Part shown: one piece after another, positions 46,272-57,480 of the stretch
Layout: every line of letters begins with the position of its first letter
Position numbering within the stretch: the first letter of the stretch is position 1
Source of the DNA: Sabellastarte sp. h YS-2021
Taxonomy: Eukaryota > Annelida > Polychaeta > Sabellida > Sabellidae
Direction of reading: 5' to 3'
DNA length: 64,000 nt
Assembly (NCBI GenBank): GCA_964017235.1
Contig: OZ024933.1
Location: forward strand, 58,882,255 to 58,946,254
Notes under the pieces: generated by a model
Told to the model about the DNA's origin: nothing
Databases searched by the model: none
The model's input: only the letters and a program-made list of their open reading frames with translations
Made by a program: the position numbers and the translations under genes

Positions 46272-47670
46272 TACCCCACAGCCTTTAAGGGCTGTCGGGG
46301 TATTGTTTTCACCCATGGTGTCCGGATAGGCGGGCAGGCGGTGGAAAAAGTTTGTTCGGGCTGTATCTCAGAAACTGTAAGGTGTAGGACGTTCATACTT
46401 GGTAGGGACATTGGTTAGCGGGCATAGGTGTGGAACGTCATGGTGTGACCTTAATTTGACCACTGACCTTGCCGTAGTGACCTTGAGTTTGAAAGTCTTG
46501 TCCGGGCTATATGTCAGCAACCGTTAAGTGTAGGAAGTTGATACTTGGCAGGGACATTAGTTAGGGGTTGTAGGTGTGCACCGTCATGATGTGACCTTGA
46601 TTTGACCTTGCTCTAGTAACCTTGACCTTTAAAATCTTGTCCGGGCTATATCTCAGAAACCGTAAGGTGTAGGAATTTAATACTTGGTAGGGACATTGGT
46701 TAGAGGGTGTAGGTGTGGAATTTCATGGTGTGACCTTGATTTGACCTTTGACATTGGTGTAGTGACCTTGACCTATAAAATTTTGTCCGGGCTATATCTC
46801 AGAAACCATAAGGTGTAGGAAGTTGATACTTGGCAGGGGCATTGGTTAGGGATTGTAGGTGTGCAACATCATGGTGTGACCTTGATTTGACCTTGCCGTA
46901 GTGACCTTGACCTATAAAATCTTGTGTAGGAAGTTGGTACTTTGTAGGGACACTGGTTGGAGGTTGTAGGTGTGCAAGATCATAGTGTGACCTTTGACCT
47001 TGCTGTAGTGACCTTGACCTATAAAATCTTGTCCGAGCGTTAGGTAATATGAAGTTGACACTTTGTAGGGTCATTGTATTGCCACATCTGTATGTTTGTG
47101 CAATATTCAAAATATCCCATCCATAATTTGACTGTGCAAGATGTGTGTATAAAAACAGCTTGTAGAGCAAGCATACTGGCAGGGTCTTAATCTTTTTGAC
47201 CAAAAACATTTCTGTCTGTCGCGAATTGGCACTAATTTCAAACCCTGTTGGGAGTTGTTGGTGTGCACCATGGTTTGACCTGTGTTCACCTGCCATATTT
47301 GAGACATGTTTCTCTTTTGACAAATATATATGGATTGCTGCAACTGCTTATTATATGTACTTTTACATAATTGTGCTATTTTCCATTGACATCTATTCTT
47401 CAGTTAATAAATTTATAGCATCATAATATTTAGTGTACTGATTAATGCTGTTATTTTGTTATTGAATTGTCTTATTTTAATACTTCATTTTTACATACAT
47501 TTTCTTTCTCTTGGACATTATTTTCTCTACTTAAACATTTTTAGACCTTTATATAACTGACACTGCTCTGAAAGGATTCCCGATCTTTGTAATGTTTCAC
47601 TGCTTCTATATGTTATGGTGTTATAAACTATTTCCCCAGGCTATGGGGTACGGGGATTTCTGATGCTATT
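46272..47670 (+). repeat. Hairpin-headed tandem element, unit about 126 bp (GGGCTATATCTCAGAAACC family)
   Basis: Hairpin TACCCCACAGCC...GGGCTGTCGGGGTA (46272-46302), then GGTGTCCGGATAGGCGGGC. About six units follow (46340-47070), each with CTTGTCCGGGCTATATCTCA, GTAGGAAGTTGATACTTGG and GTGTGACCTTGATTTGACC. The tail ACTATTTCCCCAGGCTATGG is at 47625-47645. The most complete copy of this family in the window. No protein is encoded. Confidence 0.75.
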
Positions 47671-48395
47671 GTTTTGTGTTTTACCACATCGCTGGTGTGA
47701 ACATTTCTTTCCGTGGGATCATAAGACATTAGATTCTGTCATGATGGCCAGTGACATAAAAATAAGGCTACAACATCTTCTGGTGAGAAGAGCATAATAA
47801 TTAAGTCATGATTACAAGCAAATAAGTGGTGCTCACAAGATCTACTTGTCATGCTCACAAGATCTCTGCTATCACCACATAACAAGTCATAATTAAAACA
47901 ACTTCTTACAATCACAATTTGATTCATGCCAAAAGAGAAAAAAAAGCAGTGTATCCTTATTTGGGTTGTGAAAGCTGCCAGGCAAATATCACATTTTAAG
48001 TGTAGCCTCCAAACATGTAACAGCCGGTTACCTGTTTCCAGTGCATCAACAGTGCAAATTGGTGGAAGCAGTTTTGCAGTTGTGTCACCATTTGAGTAGA
48101 ATAGATTTCCACCTGCGGTCAGATCACAATTACAACATATCTTTTCATACTTGCCTTCCAACCAAAATAACTGTTGCTTTGATGGGGGATGGTGTTTGGT
48201 TTTTACCTGCTTCTTGTAAAATGTTGATCCCTACTTTGACAATCAGTGCCAAAAACTGATGCTGTACTCATGGTAACTGATTTATCCTTATGTCCATAAG
48301 CAGTGCCATAGCTGTCACTGCCCTGGTAGACACTGTTTTGGTTTTGATCTTATTGCAATTAGTCTATCTTGTCAACAATCACTGCTGTAACTGTT
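47671..48395. other. No recognised gene
   Basis: The first diverged units of the following minisatellite begin near 48300. Otherwise nothing supported. Confidence 0.4.
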
Positions 48396-49442
48396 GCCAT
48401 CCAAGTGGACATGGATTCAGTTTTGACCTGCTTCTTGTATCAGGTCCATTGCTTTGACAACAATGACTGCTGTAACTTTTGGTGTCCTAGTGGACATGGA
48501 TTCAGTTTTAACCTGTTTCTTGTACCTGGTCCATCGCTTTGTCAATGATGACTGCTGTAACTTTTGGTGTCCTAGTGGACATGGATTTGATTTTGATGTG
48601 TTTCTTGTACCTGGTCCATCGCTTTGTCAACAGTGACTGCTGTAACTATTGGTGTCCTAGTGGACATGGATTCAATTTTAACCTGTTTCTTGTACCTGGT
48701 CCAACACTTTCTCAACGACTGCTGTAACTGTTGGTGTCCTAGTGGACATGGATTCTGTTTTGACGTGTTTATTGTACCTGGTCCATTGCTTTGTCAACAG
48801 TGACTGCTGTAATTTTTGGTGTCATAGTGGATGTGGATTCAATTTTAACCTGTTTCTTATACCTGGTCCAACGCTTTCTCAACAACGACTGCTGTAACTG
48901 TTGGTGTCCTAGTGGACATGGATTCTGTTTTGACGTGTTTATTGTACCTGGTCCATTGCTTTGTCAACAGTGACTGCTGTAATTTTTGGTGTCCTAGTGG
49001 ACGTGGATTCAATTTTAACCTGTTTCTTGTACCTGGTCCAACGCTTTCTCAACAACGACTGCTGTAACTGTTGGTGTCCTAGTGGACATGGATTCTGTTT
49101 TGACGTGTTTATTGTACCTGGTCCATTGCTTTGTCAACAGTGACTGCTGTAATTTTTGGTGTCCTAGTAGACGTGGATTCAATTTTAACCTGTTTCTTGT
49201 ACCTGGTCCAACGCTTTCTCAACAACGACTGCTGTAACTGTTGGTGTCCTAGTGGACATGGATTCTGTTTTGACGTGTTTATTGTACCTGGTCCATTGCT
49301 TTGTCAACAGTGACTGCTGTAATTTTTGGTGTCCTAGTGGACGTGGATTCGGTTTTGACCTGTTGCTTGTACCTGGTCCAATGCTTTCTCAACAACGACT
49401 GCTGTAACTGTTGGTGTCCTAGCGGACATGGATTCGGTTTTA
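48396..49442. repeat. Minisatellite, 85-bp unit organised as 170-bp higher-order repeat
   Basis: Units contain GGTGTCCTAGTGGACATGGA, TTTCTTGTACCTGGTCCA and TCAACAGTGACTGCTGTAA. From 48781 three successive 170-bp blocks (48781, 48951, 49121) are almost identical and contain two unlike 85-bp halves. The outer units are more diverged. Open frames of 60 residues at 170-bp spacing are a by-product. Confidence 0.9.
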
Positions 49443-50218
49443 AATAATTGAAAATAACATAGATTATCTATAAATGAGAGTAAGCACTTTCAACTGAGAA
49501 AAGAAAAACAACTTTTAACTTTAAAACACTTTCAATTTTGCTTTATAAAGGTTCAATAAATGTTAAGTGTTACAGCTTTAAAACATCAATAAGATTTTCC
49601 ATTTAAAAATCATGTTGGGCTTCAGTTGGACATCTGTTGATGTGACACATTGCTTTTGAACACTGACAAAAGCTTTTCAAATTGAGTGATTGATAACATA
49701 CTAAATATTTGGTTCAAAATAAGGTACCGTCAAAATAAATAGTCTCTCCAAAGGCCCATAGTTCCACTCTGACCATGATTAGGTATCGCAATAGTTTCAT
49801 ATTTATTCTAATAATTTTAGTTGTAGAATAAGTAGGCACTGCCTGAGGACACAAACATTTCTTGTGAGATGTACTGATGAAATGGGTATCCTAATAGGCA
49901 TCATTGAGCCAGATTAACATTGAGGCGGTCCAAGCGACAGGGTAGACCCCCACATGGTATAGAAATGTCGCCCGGATCCAATATGCAGCTTTTAGTTTAT
50001 TTGCATGGACCGACAAACAAGCAGCTTCATTCCCCTTGGGCAGAGAGGCAGAGAGGGTTATTAAATACAAAATGATTTTCCTGGAACATACCACAAAACT
50101 TATGCACATTCTGAAACACACGGAAATGCCAGACTGGACCTAAAATGGATAGAAAGGAAATATGCTAATAGCTTCACCTCGTAGTAGAAGAAAGAATAAA
50201 GAATTTTTGTCCACATAT
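49443..50218. other. Intergenic sequence without recognised content
   Basis: No gene or ordered repeat supported on either strand. Confidence 0.4.
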
Positions 50219-50420
50219 TCCTTTGTGACCTTTTGGCAAGGAGGTTATGTTATTGGTGGCATGCATTTGTTTCTGTGCAAAATGGCTCAAAAAGTGCGGG
50301 ACAGGTTTTGATGGAATTTTTAGGAATGTTGACAATGGCACAAAGAACAAATGATTAGATTTTGGTGGCGATCCAGATTACTGTTTCCAAGGCCTTGGCA
50401 GAGATATATACTGTACAGCT
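50219..50420 (+). repeat. Hairpin-headed dispersed repeat (AGGAGGTTATG family)
   Basis: CCTTTTGGCAAGGAGGTTATG, then AAATGGCTCAAAAAGTGCGG, TTTTGATGGAATTTTTAGGA and GGTGGCGATCCAGATTACTG. This is the form common in many animal genomes. Confidence 0.65.
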
Positions 50421-51843
50421 TCATAGCAGTCTTTCACAGTCTTAGTCTTGTCTTGTCTGGTCTTTGTCTAACACAAGACAGATTTATTTCTGGAAAAATC
50501 CACAACCAATTGTGGATCTAGGATTTTTTTCATCATTGTGCTCAAAAAGCACTAGCGGAGGCGTTGGGCCTCACCAGAGATAAGCCTGAGTGCTCTTGTT
50601 TTTTATCTGTGTCCATTAAATATTAGATTGATTCATTTGAAGTTTCATGGCACTTTGCATGGACTATATAAAGACAGTTGAGGAGATTGAGGTAGACACT
50701 CGATAAGAGTTAGAGATGATTTTGCTTAGAAAATACCATTGGGTTCTAATTAAATAGTGAAGAACCTCTATTATCTGAATTTTCAGTTATGTGAGCTAAA
50801 TCCAACTCTCCCGTCTCCATTAAAACTTGTTGTATGAGGTTTTCTATTGTCAGACTTTTCTATTATCCAACTTTATTATAACTCCCCTGAAAAGATCAGA
50901 TAATAGAGTTTCTATCAATTTTCCTAATTCTGTTACAGGATTAAATTCAAAACCATAACCTCACAGACGTAGGCTGAATGTGTTGCCCATTACACTGTCA
51001 TGCAAGCTCCATAGATCTATAGAAAATATAATTTATGGTAATGATGTATCCAACAGATATACATCAATGTGAAATACTTGCCTTCTTTGGGAAAATGGCC
51101 CTAAGAGAAGATAATGCACGGCACAACATATCACCAGCCCCATTTCCCATACCCTTTACCTCTCCATGGTGTATATTTGAACTTTGGACAAATTAAAAAA
51201 CACATTAAAACCAAGTTCTATGTAATCCGTAAGGCAAGTATGGAACAGTATTATCTAGGTTTAAAAGAGGCTTGTTTACAATATGATTTTTTCAACAGAT
51301 ACTGTGCATTTTGTCATTTTTATGTTTATTATTTTTTCATTGAATATAAATTATGTTTTATAAGCCAAAGCAGGCTAGCTGCTAACACTCATAAATAAAA
51401 GATTTCTGTTAAAACCTCAACTTTTAATTCTTAGATGATGCATGTTGGAAATGCTTTTTTCATCTGCCTGATGTGTGTATTACTTCATCTGATACTTTTT
51501 GATTGTGGATATAGTGCCAGAAGACAGAGGTAAGGCTTGCCAGATTTCTCATTCTGATGACTTAAAACAATAAAGAAAATTCGTCTTGTAACACATTATG
51601 GTCCAATAATTTTTAAGATTATTATTGTTATTATTATTTATATGGCCCAAAATAAATGCTCTGACCAACTGGAATCTAAAAAGGGACAGCCCAAAATCAG
51701 GCAGAGATCATAACTAAGGAAGCATCTGCAAGGGAGGGATGTCTATAGTGGTGGGGGTGCCAATCTGAACAGGTATAACTGGAGTTGACTCCTGAAAACG
51801 GTCTGGAAATGGTGACATTTCACATATTCCTGAATTAACAGCA
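50421..51843. other. Intergenic sequence; one exon-like stretch at 51435-51529
   Basis: Mostly no signal. At 51435-51529 an ATG directly after TTCTTAG opens a hydrophobic frame (MHVGNAFFICLMCVLLHLI) ending at a GTAAGG donor in phase 2. See the finding on anchor exons. Confidence 0.35.
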
Positions 51844-51965
51844 CTTTTAAGTAAGTAAGTAAGTAAGAAACACTTATGTAGCGCCGAATTTGATGTAAAC
51901 ATCCTCTAAGGCGCTGATGTGCAAAAAGGGATAGTCCAGTTCCAGAAAGATGTCAGTTTCCATAT
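51844..51965 (-). mobile_element. LINE/SINE 3' tail fragment with (CTTA)n
   Basis: On the - strand it reads GGACATCAGCGCCTTAGAGG-like sequence ending GGCGCTACATAAGTGTTTC and (TTAC)n. Same tail as in 20985-21110. Confidence 0.65.
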
Positions 51966-52712
51966 TAGCGTCCGGTCGGGGAGATAGGCTATGGTGGAGG
52001 ATAAGCCAATCTAAAAAGGTATGTTTTCAACTGTTTCCTGAAACCAGAAATGCTTTCTATGGTTCTGATGACTTTTAATTAACAATTTATATAATAACTG
52101 TTCTGGGGTTGGTGATGCCTTTCAACACCCTCCACAAGTTATATAATGCCCCAGTCACACTATAGACAGTATTTCCAATGGTAAAAGACGACGGGGGAAT
52201 CACAGAATGGAATGCTGTATCATCTGAGAGTTCCAGTACCACACATCCAGCTACAGTTTTGCTACAGATATAGTAACCTTACTACAAGCATTCTAGCTTC
52301 ATTGCAGACTGAAAGAGACAGAATAACGGATAATTGGGAGAGAAAGCAGCATATGAGCTACAGAAATAATAAGATACCCTGTGCTTAACCTACAAAACTT
52401 GATACCATCCCTTTTATGAAGGAATTTGAAAACAGCTTTAACTTCAGTGTGGGTTGCCAGGGAATGCACATTATGCAAAACGTTACTTCCAAAAGTGCGA
52501 CAGCAAATGAAAGAATTAGGAGTTACATCAAATGATTATGCTGCCTGAAGTGTAATCATGGCATTTTTGTTGATACGCTCTTCATTTTCCACCTTATGGC
52601 AACAACAACCTGACGTTTGAAATGATTGTAGGCATTCATTGCCGTTGAAGTTCACCATGGCAATTCACCATCATTGGTAGTTGATTCTCTTTTATACTAG
52701 TTTTTTGTCAAA

Positions 52713-52862
52713 GGTCCTCGATGGCCTAGTGGTTAGCAAGTTTGGCATCTAATTACAGGCTGTCACCTCTGTGGGTTCGAGTCCCACAAGTGGCAATGCT
52801 GAGGATCTATCGGAATATGACCCTGGCTTTTGAATGGAATGTAAACCCCAACTTTGACTTTG
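52713..52862 (+). mobile_element. tRNA-derived SINE, second type
   Basis: Box A-like TGGCCTAGTGGTTAGCAAG and box B GGGTTCGAGTCCCAC. A short body with GAATATGACCCTGGCTTTTG and GTAAACCCCAAC differs from the other SINEs. A true tRNA gene is unlikely because the stems do not close and the SINE body follows. Confidence 0.7.
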
Positions 52863-53349
52863 TTCTCAGTACATTCTCAGGATGATCTTCCTTGTTCTCA
52901 ACTTGCTCTTTCTTTGTGGTAGAAAATTCTTTGCAGGTTCCATTCATTCTTGCCTGCCCGTAGCTAATTCGTGGGGTATATATCTGTAGGAAAATCACCA
53001 AATATCTTCACTAGTTTATAGGGTATTCCCAATATAATCCTTCTTTGTTTCAGGTTTGATCTCAGGACAGTCAAAGAACATCATAAATATCTGGAATTAT
53101 TTAATCATGTGACCACACTTTCCCGCCTCTTTTTGTGCGAATGGGATTGGAAATCACTTGTACTTTGCTTTGTTCACAAAGATAATCGTAGTACCCACTT
53201 CAGCATGTGACCAGGGCATTATCCTCACTGTGTACCACAAGCATTGTAACATGCAGAATCAAGTTATTGGTGTTTTCTACATCCTTTATACCATTAGCTC
53301 ATAGCAGGGCATCCATTCAGTGCAGTCCACATATTACTATGAGCTGCAT

Positions 53350-53584
53350 TTATTTATTTATTTGGGGGTTTTAGGTCACTTTCAACACTGTACAGGTCAC
53401 ATCACGCCGGGTAGTTGGGAGGGCGGAGGAAACCAGTACATACAGTTGGTCAAGGTACTGTACTGTAAACTGCCAACCAACGGCAAACAACTACCAGACT
53501 TCCCACTTGTGATTGGGTCGGGAACCAAACCCTGATCTCAGAGGTGGGAGGCGAGAGTGTTACCACTCTCCCACCATAGCCTCC
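53350..53584 (-). mobile_element. tRNA-derived SINE
   Basis: Reverse orientation of the 15868 family: tail (TTTA)n on the left, box B as GGGAACCAAACCC, box A as GTGTTACCACTCTCCCACC. Flanked by ATGAGCTGCATTTA and ATGAGCTGGATTTA, a target duplication with one change. Confidence 0.82.
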
Positions 53585-53942
53585 ATGAGCTGGATTTAAT
53601 CCCATGATCAAAGAGATACCAGTCAAGTGAGTGAATACCAAATGGTTGAATTTTTGACTTATTCTCCAGGGATAGTATTCACTAACATGGAACAGTGAAG
53701 ATCTAATTATCAACCACTTATCATCTAGATAAATCAATCAATATAGATAGTCATCTTGATTTATCCAGATAATAAGTCGGTGAATTGTGATGATCTTGAG
53801 ACAGTAGATAGTGTGAGATGGTACCTCAGCAATAAGAAAAGGTCAATCCTTTTACTCGTCTGTATATTTGTTCTATTTGATACAATAAAACACAGTAAAG
53901 GACATATTTGTATCTCTTCAAATTTGTCTTCAATTTGTAGGT

Positions 53943-54053
53943 ATGGATAAAGTCAGCCTCTTCAGCCTTATTATTTGTGTGTCTGTTTCATTCATAATTT
54001 GGTATACCTTTGTCACAGGTGAAAGCTCCATTACTGGAACACCGTATATGCAG
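53943..54053 (+). CDS. Candidate first exon (1a) of the GT31 gene: signal anchor
   Basis: The ATG at 53943 (after an acceptor-like TTCAATTTGTAG) opens 37 codons ending in CAG before a GTAATT donor, phase 0. It encodes MDKVSLFSLIICVSVSFI followed by Ile-Trp-Tyr and a polar stem (TGESSITGTPYMQ). A short N-terminus with one Lys and a hydrophobic helix is the type II signal anchor expected of Golgi glycosyltransferases. It splices in phase 0 to the catalytic exon at 55886. It is homologous in length and layout to exon 1b. Confidence 0.65.
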
Positions 54054-54835
54054 GTAATTATAAGTCTTTTGTTTCAAAGAAGTCTTTCAATATTTTATTG
54101 AGATATTTTCATTGACTTTACTTTTTAATGACTCAGGGAAGGCTATGTCTACAGAGCCCATATGGGACATTTCGGAATATCTTTATATACAAAGTTGGGC
54201 GCATGAAAATAACTCATTATCTCAAGAAAATTATATTATGCATATAACATAATCAAATGATAACAAGATGACCATGTGTGAAGACGATGCATCAGATCAT
54301 TTCCCTGATATTCAGACGAGAGAATTAAGTCGGGTTGACACAGATTGAAGCAGATCGAGGATTAGGTGTGGATGCTCTCAATCCAGGTGGCACAATCTTA
54401 ATATGAATACTTAATATCCTTGTGCAACTTATAATAACTTAAATCAATGGTATTAATTTTCTCAACATGCGAAAATGTTGTAAACAAATTTTATACTTGC
54501 ATTATAATAAGTTAACTTTTTGAGGTTATACTCTACTCAGTTTTTGAACATTTTTCAATCTAAATTAAACTTTGCAGTGTGGACATTTAACCCGGATTAA
54601 TATTAAATCTGATTCAATCACCAATCCTTGTCACAAGATGATCTAATTATGTGCAAATTAGGTGCAACACATATCTATCCTAAAATGTCCTAATAGGTGC
54701 TCCGTATACAAGTTTACTGGAACTCTATTGACATTTTCTTAACATACACAGTCTTGGCCAACTTCCCTTTATAATTAAGTAAAAGATAAGGGACAAGAAA
54801 AAGAAGAGTTGCCAAGCAAGGTTTGACAGACAGAT
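54054..54835. other. Intron between exon 1a and 1b
   Basis: AT-rich. Nothing recognised. Confidence 0.4.
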
Positions 54836-54946
54836 ATGGATCGTGTTATCCTGTGCAGCTTCATCACTTGTGTGTATATTTTGTTCATGATAGGTTATTA
54901 CTATTCTGCTTTTGATAGCTACGTCACGGGGAACATATTTCCACAG
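54836..54946 (+). CDS. Candidate alternative first exon (1b) of the GT31 gene: signal anchor
   Basis: The ATG at 54836 opens exactly 37 codons, again ending in CAG before a GTAACT donor, phase 0. The peptide starts MDRVILCSFITCVYILFMI and has the stem DSYVTGNIFPQ. Its length, the MD(K/R)V start, the position of Cys and the VTG near the end match exon 1a. It is therefore a tandem duplicate offering a different membrane anchor for the same enzyme. Which one is used cannot be told from sequence. Confidence 0.68.
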
Positions 54947-55885
54947 GTAACTGTAATTATACTTCAAAGTCATCTGTAAGCTTGGTTTGATATTTTGCCC
55001 TCCATTGTTGCTTTTAAATAATGTCATATCACAGTGGATAGGAGTGGAGGAGGGGTGGAATGGGAAGTGGAATATATCAGTTGACTGGCATTCTTTAGCG
55101 CAAATTATTGTATATTAGCAGGCGGCCTTCATTTATCCCAGGAATTGGCAGAGGGAAAGCGTATAGCCAACAACCTTGAAGGATTTAGTATAGAGGTCAG
55201 CCAATCTGTGACATGACCTTGTGCAAAAGTTATAATTGTTTAAGAAAAAATGAAAATAAGGACCAAAGAGGCCAGAAGGTATAGGTTGGAGAAAGTCTAA
55301 TGAGATAAAGGAGTCAATTTTTTATTGTTTTTACCCATGAACCTAGTATTTTCTTTCTGGTATATATTGTGACAGCACCACCATTTAAGTGATCATCGGA
55401 GTCATGTATCTGCCCATACCTGGCCCAGAACTCAATAACCTATCCAAGAATTAACCAAGCCCAGTGCTGCTTAACTTCATTGATCAAATGGAAACCGATT
55501 AAGCTACACCGCATAGGCAGATAAAAGGGATCAAAGTGGTTTAGGACGATCCGAATAGTTTGAGTATGAGTGGGAAGGTGATTAAAGAAGCTCTGTATAC
55601 AATCTATGACCTTTGCGTTAAGTATAAAGTTAATAATATCCACAGAAATTAATCATTGAGACATTGCATGACAGTGGTTTTTACCGAGTACAGAAAAAGT
55701 AGCTCAGTGTCTGTGGAAAATGCCATGCATAGAATCTGTGGGAAAGCTGAAACTTAGGTAAAGCTGGTAACTGGTGTATAGTCATACAGACTGAACCACC
55801 CTCTCCCCGGTTGTGCTATCAAACCTCAAAAAAAAACAAAAATTGTAGTAATATAATATCATTTTCTTTCTGTTCTTTTTTATAG
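54947..55885. other. Intron between exon 1b and the catalytic exon
   Basis: No clear repeat or gene. The acceptor CTGTTCTTTTTTATAG closes it. Confidence 0.5.
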
Positions 55886-56794
55886 GTACAGGAACATCTG
55901 CCTGAGCCAAAAACACATTTGATGGGAAGATACAGTGCAAGTAAACAAATAAGACCAATTAATCAGGGTGACATTCTAAATGTGAAAATTAGTGTAGCTG
56001 CAAGAGAAAACAATATAAAGTTTACCATAGCCAATGAACGATTTTGCCAGGATAGAAGTTTTGATATTCTGATATACATCTTCAGTGCTGTCAAAAATAT
56101 TGATCAGCGTTTGGCTATTAGGGCTTCTTGGGGTGACAGTACTGTGCTAAAAGGGGTAGCCAAAATAATATATATTATTGGAAGAACTTCTGCAATGGAT
56201 ACACAGAAACTTGTAGAAGATGAAAACAACAGGTTCAAGGATATAGTCCAGGGTGACTTTGAAGACAGTTATTTCAATCTTCCCAATAAATCAGTCACTG
56301 CTCTCAACTGGATACGTAAATATTGCAATTCTGTGAAAGTCTTGATTAAAACAGATGATGATTTAGCACTGGATATAGAAAGAATAATCAAATCTGTATA
56401 TCCATACTTAAACCAGTCACGGCACATCATGTGTTCTCTTTTTAAGCATGGGCCTGTGGTCAGGAATGAAGGAAATAAAAAATTCTATGTTCCAGTCGAT
56501 GAATTTCCAGACAAAGTTTACCCAGTATATTGTAATGGCTGGGTTTATATGTATACAGCAGACATTGTGGAAGAATTGTGTCAGTCTATGGCGCAGACGG
56601 AAAGGTTTAAAATTGAAGATGTATGGACAACTGGAATTGTTATGAGCAAGTTGAAAAATTTAACCAGAATTCACATGCCAATGTTATTTGGGAACAGAAA
56701 AGCACATAACGTAGCTGCCATTCACAGAATCAGGGCATCATTAATGAAGAACTTCACACTAAAGGCTATAGAAATGAGAAATGACCATATTTAA
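55886..56794 (+). CDS. GT31 beta-1,3-galactosyltransferase-like protein, catalytic exon
   Basis: A Golgi-type GT31 transferase, expected to move a UDP-activated sugar (galactose or N-acetylglucosamine) onto a glycan with a beta-1,3 link. The exon starts at 55886 after TTTTTTATAG, phase 0 (VQEHLPEPKTH...), and ends with TAA. About 302 codons, with the 37-residue anchor exon giving about 339 residues, normal for the family. Motifs in order: FDILIYIFSAV, IDQRLAIRASWG (R-x-AIR-x-SWG), DFEDSYFNLPNKS, the metal-binding LIKTDDDLALD, YPVYCNGWVYMYT, and the FKIEDVWTTG motif that replaces EDVyvG. Two cysteines typical of the domain are present. The acceptor specificity cannot be read from sequence. A paralogue lies convergently at 61188-62075. 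Confidence 0.9.
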   Translation, partial: VQEHLPEPKTHLMGRYSASKQIRPINQGDILNVKISVAARENNIKFTIANERFCQDRSFDILIYIFSAVKNIDQRLAIRASWGDSTVLKGVAKIIYIIGRTSAMDTQKLVEDENNRFKDIVQGDFEDSYFNLPNKSVTALNWIRKYCNSVKVLIKTDDDLALDIERIIKSVYPYLNQSRHIMCSLFKHGPVVRNEGNKKFYVPVDEFPDKVYPVYCNGWVYMYTADIVEELCQSMAQTERFKIEDVWTTGIVMSKLKNLTRIHMPMLFGNRKAHNVAAIHRIRASLMKNFTLKAIEMRNDHI

Positions 56795-57480
56795 CACGAA
56801 ATCCAACTTACAATTGGGTGGTAAAGTAATTGTTGCCAAGTTAAATTGTACTCATATAAAGATAGGCTTGTTTGATTGGGGATTTGCCAAGTTAAGTTGA
56901 ATATCGTGTAGAAAATGATTTTAAATAATCTAAAAGCTTTTATAATCATTTATTTGGGAACTTCTGAAATTATGACAAAATTATACAGCAGTAGAGGAAG
57001 TAATTGTTCAAATTATTTAAAGTCACACACATTTACATTTGGAAAAGTAAAACATAAGTTTGATGTACCAACTTTTACAAATTACATTTTTTTTTGCTTT
57101 CTTTCACCTCCTTGTGCTTTAATTTTTACCATTTGATTTTTTACTATTTTCAATTTCTTGTTAAAATGTGGAAACAGAAGATTTTTCAGATACAGAGTCT
57201 TTCGCAACAAACTGTTATGCAAAGGTGCAGGAGAAATAACACTTAAGAAGGGAAAAAAATATGGAAAGACAAATATCAAGACAAGACGATTTAATAGAAA
57301 GATGATAGCATCAATTTGGTTATGAAACCAGAAAATGTAGATTGAACTCTTTATTAAGTGAAGTGTAACTGTCAATGGAGATAGCATGCTTAGATAAAAG
57401 AACATATAATGATCAGATGCAGCAAAGCATCTTGCTTTGTGATAGAAATATATTTCAAATGTAGCAGCAGAAAACATTCT
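56795..57480. other. 3' flank of the GT31 + gene
   Basis: AT-rich with no recognised element. The - strand open frame at 57082-57498 is not protein-like. Confidence 0.4.

Noticed and set aside
46799..47323. 174-residue - strand open frame
   Set aside because: It lies in the 126-bp tandem element and repeats peptides such as TRFYRSRSLQQGQ; no domain.
48454..49313. Five near-identical 60-residue open frames with regular cysteines (NDCCN.WCPSGHG)
   Set aside because: They look like a cysteine-rich repeat protein, but spacing equals the 170-bp minisatellite, the start and stop lie in the repeat itself, and outer units break the frame.
52713..52810. A possible true tRNA gene (good box A and box B)
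   Set aside because: The acceptor and anticodon stems do not close convincingly and a SINE body follows. Called a SINE.
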